Notes: generated by a model not told the origin, from the letters alone. A stretch of DNA of 64,000 bases from Actinomadura barringtoniae (GCF_017573505.1 NZ_JAGEOJ010000005.1:124001-188000), one strand, 5' to 3'. Positions 52,405 through 61,671 are shown, counted from the stretch's first letter. Made by a program: numbers and translations.

Positions 52405-53907
52405 ATGTCCGTGGCCACGGAGAGCACGTCCACCTTCGAGTCGCTGAATCCGGCGACCGGTGAGGTCGTCGCCGAGCATCCGGTCCAAGACGAGAAGGCC
52501 GTGGGCGAGGCCGTCGAGCGGGCGCGCGAGGCCGCCGAGTGGTGGCAGGCGCTCGGCTGGAAGGAGCGGCGCGTCCGGCTGCTCAACTTCAAGGGCTCGC
52601 TGACCCGCAACCTCAACCGGATGGCCGAGCTCATCCACGAGGAGACCGGCAAGCCGGTCCAGGACGCCCAGCTCGAGACCATCATGGCGATCACCCACCT
52701 GGACTGGGCGGCCAAGAACGCCCAGAAGGTGCTCGGCCCGCGCAGCGTCTTCCCCGGCATGGTCGCCATCAACCAGAAATGCGTGCTGGAGTACCAGTCG
52801 CTCGGCGTCGTCGGCGTCATCGGCCCGTGGAACTACCCGATCTTCACCCCGATGGGCTCGATCGCCTACGCGCTCGCCGCCGGCAACGCGGTGGTCTTCA
52901 AGCCGTCGGAGTTCACCCCCGGCGTCGGTGTGCTGCTCGCCGAGCTGTTCGCCGCCGTCGTCCCCGAACGCCCCGTCCTGCAGACCGTCACCGGCCTCGG
53001 CGCGACCGGCGGCGCGCTCGCCTCGCACCCGGGCATCAACAAGATCGCCTTCACCGGCTCCACCCGTACCGCCAAGAAGGTCATGGCGGCCTGCGCCGAG
53101 AACCTCACCCCGATCGTCGCCGAGTGCGGCGGCAAGGACGCCTGCATCGTCGACGCGGACGCCGACCTGGACGCCGCCGCCGACGCCGCACTCTGGGGCG
53201 CGATGTCGAACGCGGGCCAGACCTGCATCGGCGTCGAGCGCATCTACGTGGTCGACTCCGCCTACGACGCGTTCCTGTCCAAGCTCACCGACAAGGCCAA
53301 GGACCTGCGCCCCGGCTTCGACCGCGAGGCCGCCTACGGCCCGATCACGATGCCCGGCCAGATGGACATCATCGAGCGGCACATCAAGGACGCCCTCGAC
53401 CAGGGCGCCACCGCCGTCGTCGGCGGCGCCGAGTCGGTCCGCAAGCCCTACGTCGAGCCGGTCGTGCTGACGGGCGTGCCGGACGACTCCTCGGCGGTCT
53501 GCGAGGAGACCTTCGGGCCCACCATCACCGTCCACAAGGTGAAGGACCTCGAAGAGGCCCTGGAGAAGACTAACAAGACCAACTACGGCCTGGCCGGCAC
53601 CATCTTCTCCGGCAACAAGGCCCGCGCGATGGACGTCGCCCGCCGGATGCGCTCGGGCATGACCTCCATCAACGCCTTCGCCGCGTTCGCCCAGGTCGCC
53701 GCCCTGCCGTTCGGCGGCGTCGGCGAGTCGGGCTTCGGCCGCATCCACGGCGCCGACGGGCTCCGCGAGTTCACCCGGCCGAAGGCCATCACCCGGCAGC
53801 GCTTCGCCGTCCCGATGAACCTCACCTCGTTCTCCCGCACGGAGAAGGAGATGGCGCGCATCCTGCAGATGGTGAACATGCTGCACGCCAAGCACTACAA
53901 GCGGTGA
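52405..53907 (+). CDS. Aldehyde dehydrogenase (succinate-semialdehyde type)
   Basis: 500 residues. NAD(P)-dependent oxidation of aldehydes. Catalytic Glu240 (IVAECGGKD) and Cys274 (NAGQTCIGVERIYV), with PWNYPIFTPMGS and GSTRTAKKV for cofactor binding. Closest in pattern to succinate-semialdehyde dehydrogenase. ATG 52405 is natural. Followed by a strong terminator at 53943. Confidence 0.92.
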   Translation: MSVATESTSTFESLNPATGEVVAEHPVQDEKAVGEAVERAREAAEWWQALGWKERRVRLLNFKGSLTRNLNRMAELIHEETGKPVQDAQLETIMAITHLDWAAKNAQKVLGPRSVFPGMVAINQKCVLEYQSLGVVGVIGPWNYPIFTPMGSIAYALAAGNAVVFKPSEFTPGVGVLLAELFAAVVPERPVLQTVTGLGATGGALASHPGINKIAFTGSTRTAKKVMAACAENLTPIVAECGGKDACIVDADADLDAAADAALWGAMSNAGQTCIGVERIYVVDSAYDAFLSKLTDKAKDLRPGFDREAAYGPITMPGQMDIIERHIKDALDQGATAVVGGAESVRKPYVEPVVLTGVPDDSSAVCEETFGPTITVHKVKDLEEALEKTNKTNYGLAGTIFSGNKARAMDVARRMRSGMTSINAFAAFAQVAALPFGGVGESGFGRIHGADGLREFTRPKAITRQRFAVPMNLTSFSRTEKEMARILQMVNMLHAKHYKR

Positions 53908-53942
53908 CCGGCTGAGGCGGACTCAGGCTTCACGCAAGGCGA

Positions 53943-53977
53943 CTTAGGGCGGCTTAGGACCACTAAGCCGCCCTAAG
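53943..53977. terminator. 15-bp perfect terminator of the aldehyde dehydrogenase gene
   Basis: CTTAGGGCGGCTTAG (53943-53957) pairs with CTAAGCCGCCCTAAG (53963-53977), loop GACCA, then CCTTTCTT. Confidence 0.9.
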
Positions 53978-53995
53978 CCTTTCTTATGAGCAGAG

Positions 53996-54039
53996 ATAAG
54001 GCTTCGTCCCGATGCCCGGGGTGCCGCCTTAGAACGAAC
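53996..54039 (+). promoter_or_regulatory. Shared inverted-repeat promoter element, copy 2
   Basis: ATAAGGC, 23 bases including TTCGTCCCGATG, then GCCTTAGAACGAAC. TAAGGC/GCCTTA are inverted. The GAAC end is 52 bases before ATG 54091, as in copy 1 at 45371-45415. Confidence 0.75.
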
Positions 54040-54090
54040 CTTGAACATGTCGGGCCGGGAAGGCCGGCCCGCAGCTCAAGGAGACAGACA

Positions 54091-54201
54091 ATGATGCACC
54101 CGGACATCTCCAAGGTCATCGCCGACGACCGCGCCCGCCAGCTGCGGAACGAGGCCAAGCTGCGCCGCCAGGCCGCCAAGGCCAAGGCCCGTCGCCGGTG
54201 A
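54091..54201 (+). CDS. Small basic helical protein, 36 residues
   Basis: MMHPDISKVIADDRARQLRN then EAKLRRQAAKAKARRR; very basic C-terminus. ATG 54091 follows CAAGGAGACAGACA, a strong ribosome binding site. Of the same general type as the 64-residue protein at 45127 and with the same promoter element. Function unknown; short length is normal for this group. Confidence 0.75.
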   Translation: MMHPDISKVIADDRARQLRNEAKLRRQAAKAKARRR

Positions 54202-54249
54202 CCCGGCAGGTCCCCGGTCCGCGAACGCACCCGGCCCCCCGGCAGCCCG

Positions 54250-54338
54250 CACTGCCAGGCTGCCGCACTGCCAGGCTGCCAGGCTGCCGGACTGCCGCAC
54301 TGCCAGGCTGCCAGGCTGCCGCACTGCCGGGCTGCCGG
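54250..54338. repeat. Imperfect tandem repeat of CTGCCGCA/CTGCCAGG units
   Basis: Short units such as CTGCCGCACTGCCAGG recur at about 16-18 bp with slippage. Lies between the 36-residue gene and the GMC gene. Not coding. Confidence 0.75.
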
Positions 54339-54390
54339 ATCGAACAGACCAGACGCCCCCGCCCATCTCCCGGGGGCGTCTCGCATTCCT

Positions 54391-54455
54391 ACGCCGATCT
54401 TGCTCTGAGCGCCCCATTCCGATGCCGGTAGGGGCGCTGAGAGCAAGATCGGCGT
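54391..54455. terminator. 25-bp palindromic terminator, family copy B
   Basis: Arms 54391-54415 and 54431-54455 pair with one mismatch. The outer arm ACGCCGATCTTGCTCT is the same as copy A at 24953. Immediately precedes the GMC oxidoreductase stop on the minus strand (54459). Confidence 0.85.
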
Positions 54456-54458
54456 GGT

Positions 54459-56045
54459 TCAGACCTTCGGGGTGAGCGGGGCACGGCCTCGGATGAGGTC
54501 GGCGGCACGCTCGGCGATGGCGATGGTGGGAGCGTTGGTGTTGCCCCGCGGGACCGCCGGCATGACGGAGGCGTCGACGACCCGCAGGCCCTCGACACCG
54601 CGCACCCGCAGCTCCGGGTCGCACACCGAGTCCGCGCCGCCGCCCATCGCGCACGTGCTGGTCGGGTGGAACAGCGTGGCGACCTCGCGCCGCACGAACT
54701 CGCGCACCGACGCGTCGTCGTCGGCCTGCTCGCCCGGCGCGGTCTCGCCGCCGACCAGCGCGGCCAGGGGGCCGGTGGCGGCGATCTCGCGGGCCTGCCG
54801 GACCCCCGCGACCAGGATGTCCAGGTCGGCCTTGTCGGCGAGGTAGGCCGGGTCGATCAGCGGCTTGGCGTACGGGCTGCCCGAACGGAGCGTCAGCGCG
54901 CCCCGGCTGGCGACCGCGACCGCCGTGGCGAAGACCGACAGCGCCCGTTCGGTCGACTCCACCAGCCCCTGGTTGACGAACGGCGTGGGCAGCACGTGGT
55001 ACTGCATGTCGGGCGCGGGCAGGCCCTCGACCGTACGGACGAAGCCCCCCGCCTCGGCGACGTTGGAGGCGTACGGGCCCCGCCCGAACGCCTGCCAGAC
55101 CGCGAAGTTGCGGGCGTTCGCCAGCTCCCACAGCGGCTTGCTGCGCGGGGTGGCGAACATGACGTTCACGAACGGGTGGTCCTGCAGGCCCTGCCCGACC
55201 GGGGAGTCGACCAGCACGTCGATGCCGTGCTCGCGCAGGTGGTCGGCCGGGCCGACGCCCGACAGCATGAGCAGCTGCGGGCTGTTGACCGCGCCGCCCG
55301 ACAGCAGCACCTCGCGTTCGGCGCGGACCTCGACGGTCTTGCCGCGCGCCTCGTACGCGACGCCGACGGCCCGGCCGTTCTCGATCAGGACCTTGGTGGC
55401 CAGGGCGTCGGTCACCACGGTGAGGTTGGTGCGCAGCATCGCCGGGTGGAGGTAGCCGACCGCCGTCGACCAGCGCTTACCGCGCCGGTGGGTGACCTGG
55501 TAGAAGCCGACACCGTCCTGCTCGGACCCGTTGAAGTCGTGGTTGGCGGCCAGCCCGTACGCCTTGGCCGACTGCACCCACGCCTGGCTGAGCTTGTGCT
55601 TGAAGCGCAGGTCCTCGACGCGGAGCGGTCCATCGATGCCGTGGAAGTCGGACTCTCCTCGCTGCTGGTCCTCGGCCCGCCGGAAGTAGGGCAGCATCTC
55701 CTCGAAGCCCCAGCCCGTACAGCCGTAGGAGTCGCGCCAGGTGTCGTAGTCGTACCGGTGCCCGCGGATGTAGATCATCGCGTTGGTGGAGGAGCTGCCG
55801 CCGAGGGTCCGGCCGCGCGGCCAGTAGACCTTCCGGCCACCCGCGTGCTCCTGCGGGACGGTGTCGTAGTTCCAGTCGTACGGGCCCTTGATCAGCGCCG
55901 CGACGGCCGCCGGGATGTGGATCTCTGGGGCGTCGTCGGGCGGACCGGCCTCCAATAGCAGCACCTTGGTGCCGGGATCCTCGCTCAGCCGGGCGGCCAG
56001 CACACAGCCCGCGCTGCCAGCGCCCACGATGATGTAGTCGTACAA
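54459..56045 (-). CDS. GMC-family oxidoreductase (choline dehydrogenase-like)
   Basis: 528 residues from TTG 56045, preceded by CGGAGGCGGCC, a strong ribosome binding site. FAD-binding VGAGSAGCVLAARLSEDPG at the N-terminus, signature YWPRGRTLGGSSSTNAMIYI, catalytic His region LFHPTSTCAMG and NTNAPTIAIAERAADLI. Oxidises an alcohol; glycine betaine synthesis from choline is possible, but the family is broad. Separated from neighbours. Confidence 0.92.
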   Translation of the reverse strand: MYDYIIVGAGSAGCVLAARLSEDPGTKVLLLEAGPPDDAPEIHIPAAVAALIKGPYDWNYDTVPQEHAGGRKVYWPRGRTLGGSSSTNAMIYIRGHRYDYDTWRDSYGCTGWGFEEMLPYFRRAEDQQRGESDFHGIDGPLRVEDLRFKHKLSQAWVQSAKAYGLAANHDFNGSEQDGVGFYQVTHRRGKRWSTAVGYLHPAMLRTNLTVVTDALATKVLIENGRAVGVAYEARGKTVEVRAEREVLLSGGAVNSPQLLMLSGVGPADHLREHGIDVLVDSPVGQGLQDHPFVNVMFATPRSKPLWELANARNFAVWQAFGRGPYASNVAEAGGFVRTVEGLPAPDMQYHVLPTPFVNQGLVESTERALSVFATAVAVASRGALTLRSGSPYAKPLIDPAYLADKADLDILVAGVRQAREIAATGPLAALVGGETAPGEQADDDASVREFVRREVATLFHPTSTCAMGGGADSVCDPELRVRGVEGLRVVDASVMPAVPRGNTNAPTIAIAERAADLIRGRAPLTPKV

Positions 56046-56140
56046 GGCCGCCTCCGGAGGTCGCGCCAGGCGAAAGTAAGTAAAACCCTACCGAACATCA
56101 TTCTGCCCCCTACCTCGGCAGGGGCCCCCGGCAGCCCGGT

Positions 56141-56146
56141 TAGGGT
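56141..56146 (+). promoter_or_regulatory. Putative leaderless -10 box of the adenosyltransferase gene
   Basis: TAGGGT with six bases before ATG 56153. Confidence 0.5.
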
Positions 56147-56152
56147 GACCTC

Positions 56153-56764
56153 ATGGCGAAGAACAGGGAGACCCCCGTCGTGCTGTCCCGGATCTACACC
56201 CGTACCGGCGACGACGGCACGACCGCGCTCGGCGACGCGTCCCGTACGGCCAAGACCGACCCCCGGCTCGCCGCCTACGCCGACGTGGAGGAGGCCAACG
56301 CCGCGATCGGCGTCGCCATCGCCCTGGGCTCCCTGCCCGAGCCGCTCGCCGCCCTCCTCACCCGCCTGCAGAACGACCTGTTCGACGTGGGCGCCGACCT
56401 GTGCGCGCCCGTCGTCGCCGACCCGGAGTACCCGCCGCTGCGCATCGACGAGTCCTATGTGGACTTCCTCGAAGAGGCCTGCGACACCCACAACGCCGAG
56501 CTGGAGCCCCTGCGCAGCTTCATCCTCCCCGGCGGCTCTCCCGGCGCCGCGCTGCTCCACGTCGCCCGCACCGTCAGCCGCCGCGCCGAACGCAGCGCCT
56601 GGGCGGCGATCGAGGCGCACGGCGTCGCCCCCGAGGCCGACGGCGGCGTGAACCCGCTGACCGCCCGCTACCTGAACCGGCTGTCGGACCTGCTGTTCAT
56701 CCTCTGCCGGGTCGCCAACGCGGGCCACGGCGACATCCTGTGGAAGCCGGGCGGCGAACGCTGA
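56153..56764 (+). CDS. PduO-type cob(I)alamin adenosyltransferase
   Basis: 203 residues. Transfers adenosyl from ATP to cob(I)alamin, making coenzyme B12, required by methylmalonyl-CoA mutase (epimerase encoded at 34304). ATP site SRIYTRTGDDGTTALGDASR at the N-terminus, then ARTVSRRAERSAWAAIEAHG and YLNRLSDLLFILCRVANAGH near the end. Length is standard. Confidence 0.93.
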   Translation: MAKNRETPVVLSRIYTRTGDDGTTALGDASRTAKTDPRLAAYADVEEANAAIGVAIALGSLPEPLAALLTRLQNDLFDVGADLCAPVVADPEYPPLRIDESYVDFLEEACDTHNAELEPLRSFILPGGSPGAALLHVARTVSRRAERSAWAAIEAHGVAPEADGGVNPLTARYLNRLSDLLFILCRVANAGHGDILWKPGGER

Positions 56765-56844
56765 CCGATGGTGGGGTTAGCCCCACCCCGCACACTCCAG
56801 GACACCACCTGGCACCGACGGGACCCGCGAGAGATCCTGAAACC

Positions 56845-57663
56845 GTGAAGACCTTGATGAGCGTGGCGGTGCTGGCCGGGGCGGCGATCGCCCTCGCCGG
56901 TTGCCGCGTGGACGTGAACACCGAGACCCACCACGAGGACCGCTCGTACGCCGCCCCGGACGCCAAGTCGATCAAGGTGTCGGGCGCCGGCGGCAAGGTG
57001 GAGATCGTCGGCTCCGACTCGCCCGGCATCAAGGTCGAGGAGCGACTGACCTGGACCAGCGAGCACCGCAAGCCCGAGCCGAAGCACGTCATCCAGAACG
57101 GCACCCTGTCGCTCTCGGCCACCTGCAAGGGCCACGTGATCGGCTTCAGCAACTGCGGTGTCTCGTACAAGATCCAGGTCCCCCGCGACACCGGCCTGGA
57201 CCTGCACAACGACGACGGCGCCGTCACCGTCTCCGACGTCCAGGGCGCCATCCGCGTCACGACCGACACCGGCAGCATCGAGGCCAACGCGCTCCGCGCG
57301 ACCTCCCTCTACGCCAAGACCGGCGACGGAACGGTCCGCGCCTCCGGCGAGGTCGGCTCGGCCGAGTTCCACACCGACACCGGCAGCGTCGCCGCCACCG
57401 CCCTGCGCACCGACAAGCTCATCGCCGGCTCGGGCGACGGCACCCTCAGCTTCGGCCTCACCCAGCCCCCGAACTCGGTGAAGCTCACCGCCGACACCGG
57501 CGACGTCAAGCTCAAGCTGCCGTTCGCCGACGTCAAGTACGCCCTCGACGCCTCCACCGACACCGGCAACGTCGACAAGAACGGCATCCCCGTCGACTCC
57601 GCCTCCCCGCACAAGATCACCATCAAGACCGGCGACGGCAACATCACCATCACCCCCGCCTAG
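56845..57663 (+). CDS. DUF4097 lipoprotein
   Basis: 272 residues from GTG 56845. Signal with lipobox LAGC (AGAAIALAGC, Cys about 20). Then a beta-helix-like DUF4097 domain with repeated DTGS/TGDGT turns (TDTGSIEANAL, AKTGDGTVRASG, HTDTGSVAATAL, GSGDGTLSFG). Anchored on the outside of the membrane. Function unknown. Confidence 0.88.
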   Translation: MKTLMSVAVLAGAAIALAGCRVDVNTETHHEDRSYAAPDAKSIKVSGAGGKVEIVGSDSPGIKVEERLTWTSEHRKPEPKHVIQNGTLSLSATCKGHVIGFSNCGVSYKIQVPRDTGLDLHNDDGAVTVSDVQGAIRVTTDTGSIEANALRATSLYAKTGDGTVRASGEVGSAEFHTDTGSVAATALRTDKLIAGSGDGTLSFGLTQPPNSVKLTADTGDVKLKLPFADVKYALDASTDTGNVDKNGIPVDSASPHKITIKTGDGNITITPA

Positions 57664-57676
57664 GCACGGGCCCGGG

Positions 57677-58288
57677 TCAGGTGCGGCGGGCGGGGGCGCC
57701 GGCTTCTTGGGTGTCCACTCTGAGGCCTATGACGTGGCGGACCAGGGCTACCAGGACGTTCTTGCCGGACTCGCGGCGGCGGACGTCACAGAGGACCACG
57801 GGGACGACGGGGTCCAGGTCGAGTGCCTCGCGGACCTCGTCGCCGCTGTAGTCGAAGCCGTCGGAGAAGACGTTCACGCCGACCAGGAAGGGCAGGCCGC
57901 GGCGTTCGAAGTAGTCGATGGCCGGGAAGCAGTCGGCCAGGCGGCGGGTGTCGGCGAGGACGACGGCGCCGAGCGCGCCGGTGGCGAGCTCGTCCCACAT
58001 GAACCAGAAGCGGTCCTGGCCGGGCGTGCCGAACAGGTAGAGGATCAGGCCGTCCCGGATGGTGATGCGGCCGAAGTCCATCGCGACCGTGGTGGTCGTC
58101 TTCTGCTCGACGCCCGCGGTGTCGTCGACGCCGACGCCGCGGTCGGTGAGGAGCTCCTCGGTCTGGAGCGGCCGGATCTCGCTCACGGCGCCGACCAGGG
58201 TGGTCTTGCCGACCCCGAAGCCGCCGGCGATGAGGATCTTGACCGGGATCGGGGCCTCGGCGTCGCCTTCAGAGCGCTTCGAGTCCAT
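57677..58288 (-). CDS. cvnD: CvnD-type small GTPase-like ATP/GTP-binding protein
   Basis: 203 residues. Walker A GGFGVGKTTLVGAVSEI (about 17-33), switch-like TTTVAMDFGRITI, and FGTPGQDRFWFMWDEL. The base-recognition NKxD box of real GTPases is replaced by LVGVNVFSD. Last gene of the conservon; its start overlaps the DUF742 stop by 20 bp. Confidence 0.92.
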   Translation of the reverse strand: MDSKRSEGDAEAPIPVKILIAGGFGVGKTTLVGAVSEIRPLQTEELLTDRGVGVDDTAGVEQKTTTTVAMDFGRITIRDGLILYLFGTPGQDRFWFMWDELATGALGAVVLADTRRLADCFPAIDYFERRGLPFLVGVNVFSDGFDYSGDEVREALDLDPVVPVVLCDVRRRESGKNVLVALVRHVIGLRVDTQEAGAPARRT

Positions 58289-58661
58289 GCAGCACTTCTC
58301 TCAACAGGTCTTCGGTGACGACGCCGTCCTTAGCGTGGAGTCGCGGACGGCGGATGGTGACGAACCCGTGGTCGACGAGGTCGCCGAGCAGCACCCGGAC
58401 CACCACCAGCGGCAGCCGGAGCCGGGCCGAGACCTCCGCGACCGACAGGGGCTCCAGGCAGAGCTCGATGATCGAGATGTGCTCGGGGCCTATACCCGGG
58501 TGCGCGCCCGCGGGCCGGGCCACCGTCGCGACGTTCGCCATCATGGCGAAGTCCTCGCGGCCGGAGTGGCGGGCGCGGCCGCCGGTCATCGCGTACGCCC
58601 GCACCAGGGGCCCGGCGTCGTCGTCGAACCACTCGTTCCCAGGACCGGTCATCCCGTTCAC
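58269..58661 (-). CDS. cvnC: CvnC-type DUF742 protein
   Basis: 130 residues. Winged-helix DUF742: VRAYAMTGGRARHSGREDFA, GPEHISIIELCLEPLSVAEV and LPLVVVRVLLGDLVDHGFVT. GTG 58661 overlaps the kinase stop at 58658 (GTGA), leaving no room for a roadblock gene. Confidence 0.92.
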   Translation of the reverse strand: MNGMTGPGNEWFDDDAGPLVRAYAMTGGRARHSGREDFAMMANVATVARPAGAHPGIGPEHISIIELCLEPLSVAEVSARLRLPLVVVRVLLGDLVDHGFVTIRRPRLHAKDGVVTEDLLREVLHGLEAL

Positions 58662-61537
58662 GATTCCTCGCCGTCCTCCTGCAGCTCCTCGCGCCCGCGC
58701 CGGGTGCCGGTCTGGATGGCCGACATCATCGCCCGCAGGTCCTCGGGCGAGCGTTCGGGCCGGGTCGACGCCGGGTCCGCGGGCGGCGGCGGTGCCTGGT
58801 CCTCACGCAACTGCGGGGCGATGTTGGCCTGCCGGACGCGGCGCGGCAGATGCGGCTTGCCGCTCTTGCCGCTCTTGCCTTCGCTGCCGTCGCGCCTGTT
58901 CAGCCTGGTGGGCGAGGACGACGGGAAGGGGTCCGGGTCTGCCGGAGCGTTCTGCGGCGCCGAGGGCAGGTCGGACGAGTCGTAGGGCGGAACGGTCCCG
59001 CCGTGCCGAGAAGTGGGCTCGTCGTAGGGCGACGGGGGCCCGCCATAACGCGACGCGGGTCCGCCATAGGAAAGCTCGGACTCGTCATAGGTGGGGCCGT
59101 ACGGCGAAGCGCCGCCGTCGTAGGACAACCTCGGGCTGCCGTAGGGCAAGGAGGGGCTGTCGAACGGCGAGGCCTCGTCGTACTGCGATCCCGGCTGGTC
59201 GAACGACACCGGGGGCTGGTCATAGCCTGCCGCCGGACGGTCGAACGGTGACGTGGGCGCGTCATAGGGCGCCGCCGGCTGGTCAAAGGGCGACCTGGGC
59301 GGGTCGTACGGAGACTCGCCATACGGAGACTCACCGTACGAAGGCTCGCCCTGCGGGGGCTGCGGAGGTGGCGGCTCTTCTGGGGGCGGGCCCTGCGGGG
59401 GCTGCTGGGACGGGGAGTCGGGCGACAGCGGGAGCCGCAGCACCGAGCCGCTCGCCGAGCCGCTCGCCGGGCCCGCCTCCAGCGCGGCGGCGTCGCGGGT
59501 GTTGCGGTACGGGTCGCGGAACGATCCAGCGGGCACGAGGGCGTCCTGCGCGCGGCGGGTCATCGCGGCCAGCGGCGCGCCGCCGAGTTCCTGGTCGCCG
59601 GAGACGACCAGTTCGTCGGGCAGTAGCACGATCGCGGTCATGCCGCCGAACGGGGACGTGCGCAGCGTGACCTTGATGCCGTGGCGCTGAGCGAGGCGGC
59701 CGACGACGAACAGGCCGAGGCGGCTGGTGTCGGACAGGTCGAACTCGGGCGGCTCGGCCAGGCGCCGGTTGGCGGCGGCCAGGCTCTCCTCGTTCATGCT
59801 GAGGCCGCGGTCCTCGATCTCCAGGCTGAAGCCGTGCGAGACCGACTGGCCGGTGACCTGAACGGTGGTGTGCGGCGGCGAGAAGGCGGTGGCGTTCTCG
59901 ATCAGCTCGGCGAGCAGGTGCACGACGTCGGCGACCGCGACGCCGACGATCGCCGACTCGGGCATCGGCGCCACGGTCACGCGGGTGAAGTCCTCGATCT
60001 CCGAGGCGGCCGCGCGGGTGACGTCGATGACCTTCACCGGGTTGCGCCAGCCGCGGCCCGGCGCGCGGCCGGACAGGATGATGAGGCCCTCCGCGTGGCG
60101 GCGCATGCGGGCGGCCATGTGGTCGACCCGGAACAGGTCCTCCAGGTCGCCGGGGTCGGTGAGGCGCCGTTCCATCGAGTCGAGCAGGGCGAGCTGGCGG
60201 TGCAGCAGCGCCTGGCTGCGGCGCGCGAGGTTGACGAACACCTCGCTGACGTTGCGGCGCAGCGCGGCCTCGTCGATGGCGCCCTGGATCGCGGTGCGGC
60301 GGGCGGCGTTGAACGCCTCGCCGACCTCGTCGATCTCCCGGGTGCCGAACGACAGCGGCGGCGCCTCGGTGGCCAGGTCGACCTCCTCGCCGCGGCGCAG
60401 CCGGCGGATGACCCGCGGCAGCCGTTCGTGCGCGAGGTCGAGCGCGGCGCGGCGCAGGCCCGTGAGGTCGCGGATGACCGAGCGGGCCACCCAGATCGCC
60501 AGGATGACCGACGCGACGACCGCGATGAGGCCGACGACGCCGGCGAGCGCGACGCGCAGGATGATGCCGTCGGAGATCGGCTCGGCCCGCTTCTCCGCGC
60601 CCGCCGTCATGGCGAGCTCGACGCCGCGCAACCGGGTGAGGTTGGAGTCGGCGGTGGTCTTCCACAGCACGTCGTCGCCGGGGCGCGGCCGGAAACCGCG
60701 GTTGGCGGCGGTGAAGCGGTCCTCCAGCGTGCGCAGCCGCGCGTACTCGGGGGTGCCGGTGACGCGCAGGTAGTACGCGCGGTCGGCGTCGCGCAGCTCG
60801 GGCGAGGACAGGTGGTAGAGGCTGCGCTGGGCGCCGACGAGCCGGACGAAGTCGGCGTGGTCGGTCGCGGTCATCCGCCCCGCCGCGAGAGCGCCCGCCA
60901 TGATGGCGTCCTCCTGCGACAGCAGCTCCCGGGCGCGGGTGAAGTTGACCTGGTTGCGGGCGTCCTTGGAGACGTCGGCGTCGTTCAGCGTGGACAGCGC
61001 GCCTTGCAACGTTCCCAGGTCGCCCAGAATGTCGGTGAAGTTGGCGAACGCCTGCGTCTGCGTCGTCCGGCCGCGGTCGATCGCGGCCCGCCGGCCGTCG
61101 AGGTCGCCGAGGTGGGCGACGATGCGGTCGGCCAGCTTGCGCGCGTCGCCGGGGGCGGCGTCGCGCGCGCCCTTGTCGGCTGCCTGGTCGCGGAACAGGG
61201 TCGCCTGCCGGTCGGTGTCGAGCCGCGCGGACTCCATCGCGGCCTGGTCGCCGGGGGTGTGGCTGCCGAGGTAGACCAGCGACAGCCGCCGTTCGGCCTG
61301 GAGCGCGCTCCCGAGCGCACCGGCCGGATAGCCGTAGTGGTCGTGGACCGTTTTGACGTTGCGGAGGTTCAGCCCGTCGCCGAGCGTCACGCTCGCCGCG
61401 AAGGCCCACAGTGTGCTCAGCGAGACCAGGGACACCAGCACCAGGGCGATGATCTTGAACCGGACCGAACCGGTCCGTCCGGCCCTCGCCCGCCGGTGTC
61501 CGTTCCCCGGGCCCGCCGTTCGTCCCGTTGGTCGCAC
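58658..61537 (-). CDS. cvnA: CvnA-type nitrate-sensor-like histidine kinase with Tyr/Pro tail
   Basis: 959 residues from GTG 61537. Membrane helix about 31-52, NIT-type external sensor about 60-315, second helix about 325-350, HAMP, long linker with LEDLFRVDHMAARMRRHAEG, and HATPase about 525-635 (LIENATAFSPPHT). Residues about 720-905 are a Tyr/Pro/Ser low-complexity region with many YDxPxSP-type units (YGESPYGESPYDPP). First gene of the conservon, GTGA-coupled to DUF742. Confidence 0.9.
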   Translation of the reverse strand: MRPTGRTAGPGNGHRRARAGRTGSVRFKIIALVLVSLVSLSTLWAFAASVTLGDGLNLRNVKTVHDHYGYPAGALGSALQAERRLSLVYLGSHTPGDQAAMESARLDTDRQATLFRDQAADKGARDAAPGDARKLADRIVAHLGDLDGRRAAIDRGRTTQTQAFANFTDILGDLGTLQGALSTLNDADVSKDARNQVNFTRARELLSQEDAIMAGALAAGRMTATDHADFVRLVGAQRSLYHLSSPELRDADRAYYLRVTGTPEYARLRTLEDRFTAANRGFRPRPGDDVLWKTTADSNLTRLRGVELAMTAGAEKRAEPISDGIILRVALAGVVGLIAVVASVILAIWVARSVIRDLTGLRRAALDLAHERLPRVIRRLRRGEEVDLATEAPPLSFGTREIDEVGEAFNAARRTAIQGAIDEAALRRNVSEVFVNLARRSQALLHRQLALLDSMERRLTDPGDLEDLFRVDHMAARMRRHAEGLIILSGRAPGRGWRNPVKVIDVTRAAASEIEDFTRVTVAPMPESAIVGVAVADVVHLLAELIENATAFSPPHTTVQVTGQSVSHGFSLEIEDRGLSMNEESLAAANRRLAEPPEFDLSDTSRLGLFVVGRLAQRHGIKVTLRTSPFGGMTAIVLLPDELVVSGDQELGGAPLAAMTRRAQDALVPAGSFRDPYRNTRDAAALEAGPASGSASGSVLRLPLSPDSPSQQPPQGPPPEEPPPPQPPQGEPSYGESPYGESPYDPPRSPFDQPAAPYDAPTSPFDRPAAGYDQPPVSFDQPGSQYDEASPFDSPSLPYGSPRLSYDGGASPYGPTYDESELSYGGPASRYGGPPSPYDEPTSRHGGTVPPYDSSDLPSAPQNAPADPDPFPSSSPTRLNRRDGSEGKSGKSGKPHLPRRVRQANIAPQLREDQAPPPPADPASTRPERSPEDLRAMMSAIQTGTRRGREELQEDGEES

Positions 61538-61633
61538 AGCGTGATGTTTCCCGTTCGTGGCGGAATCGATGGACGCCCAGACGTTACTACGCGACGATCG
61601 GTCATGTACTAGTTGTTGCCAAATCCCCGGTTC

Positions 61634-61653
61634 TTGAGGATTTCAGTCCTCAA
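61634..61653. promoter_or_regulatory. Inverted repeat upstream of the ABC importer
   Basis: TTGAGGA-TTTCAG-TCCTCAA, with flanking CCGG on both sides. Lies just upstream of the TAGACT box and may be a repressor site for the importer operon. Confidence 0.5.
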
Positions 61654-61671
61654 ACCGGACACCACACCCCC

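Noticed and set aside
54250..54338. CRISPR or VNTR-coded protein
   Set aside because: Units are short and irregular, no frame is supported, and there are no cas genes.
50924..57663. Carotenoid biosynthetic cluster
   Set aside because: Only a cleavage dioxygenase is present; no phytoene synthase, desaturase or cyclase genes were seen.
58315..59670. Plus-strand frame of 451 codons inside the conservon kinase
   Set aside because: Arg/Ala/Thr-rich shadow of the kinase tail and the DUF742 gene; codon composition is that of a wrong frame.
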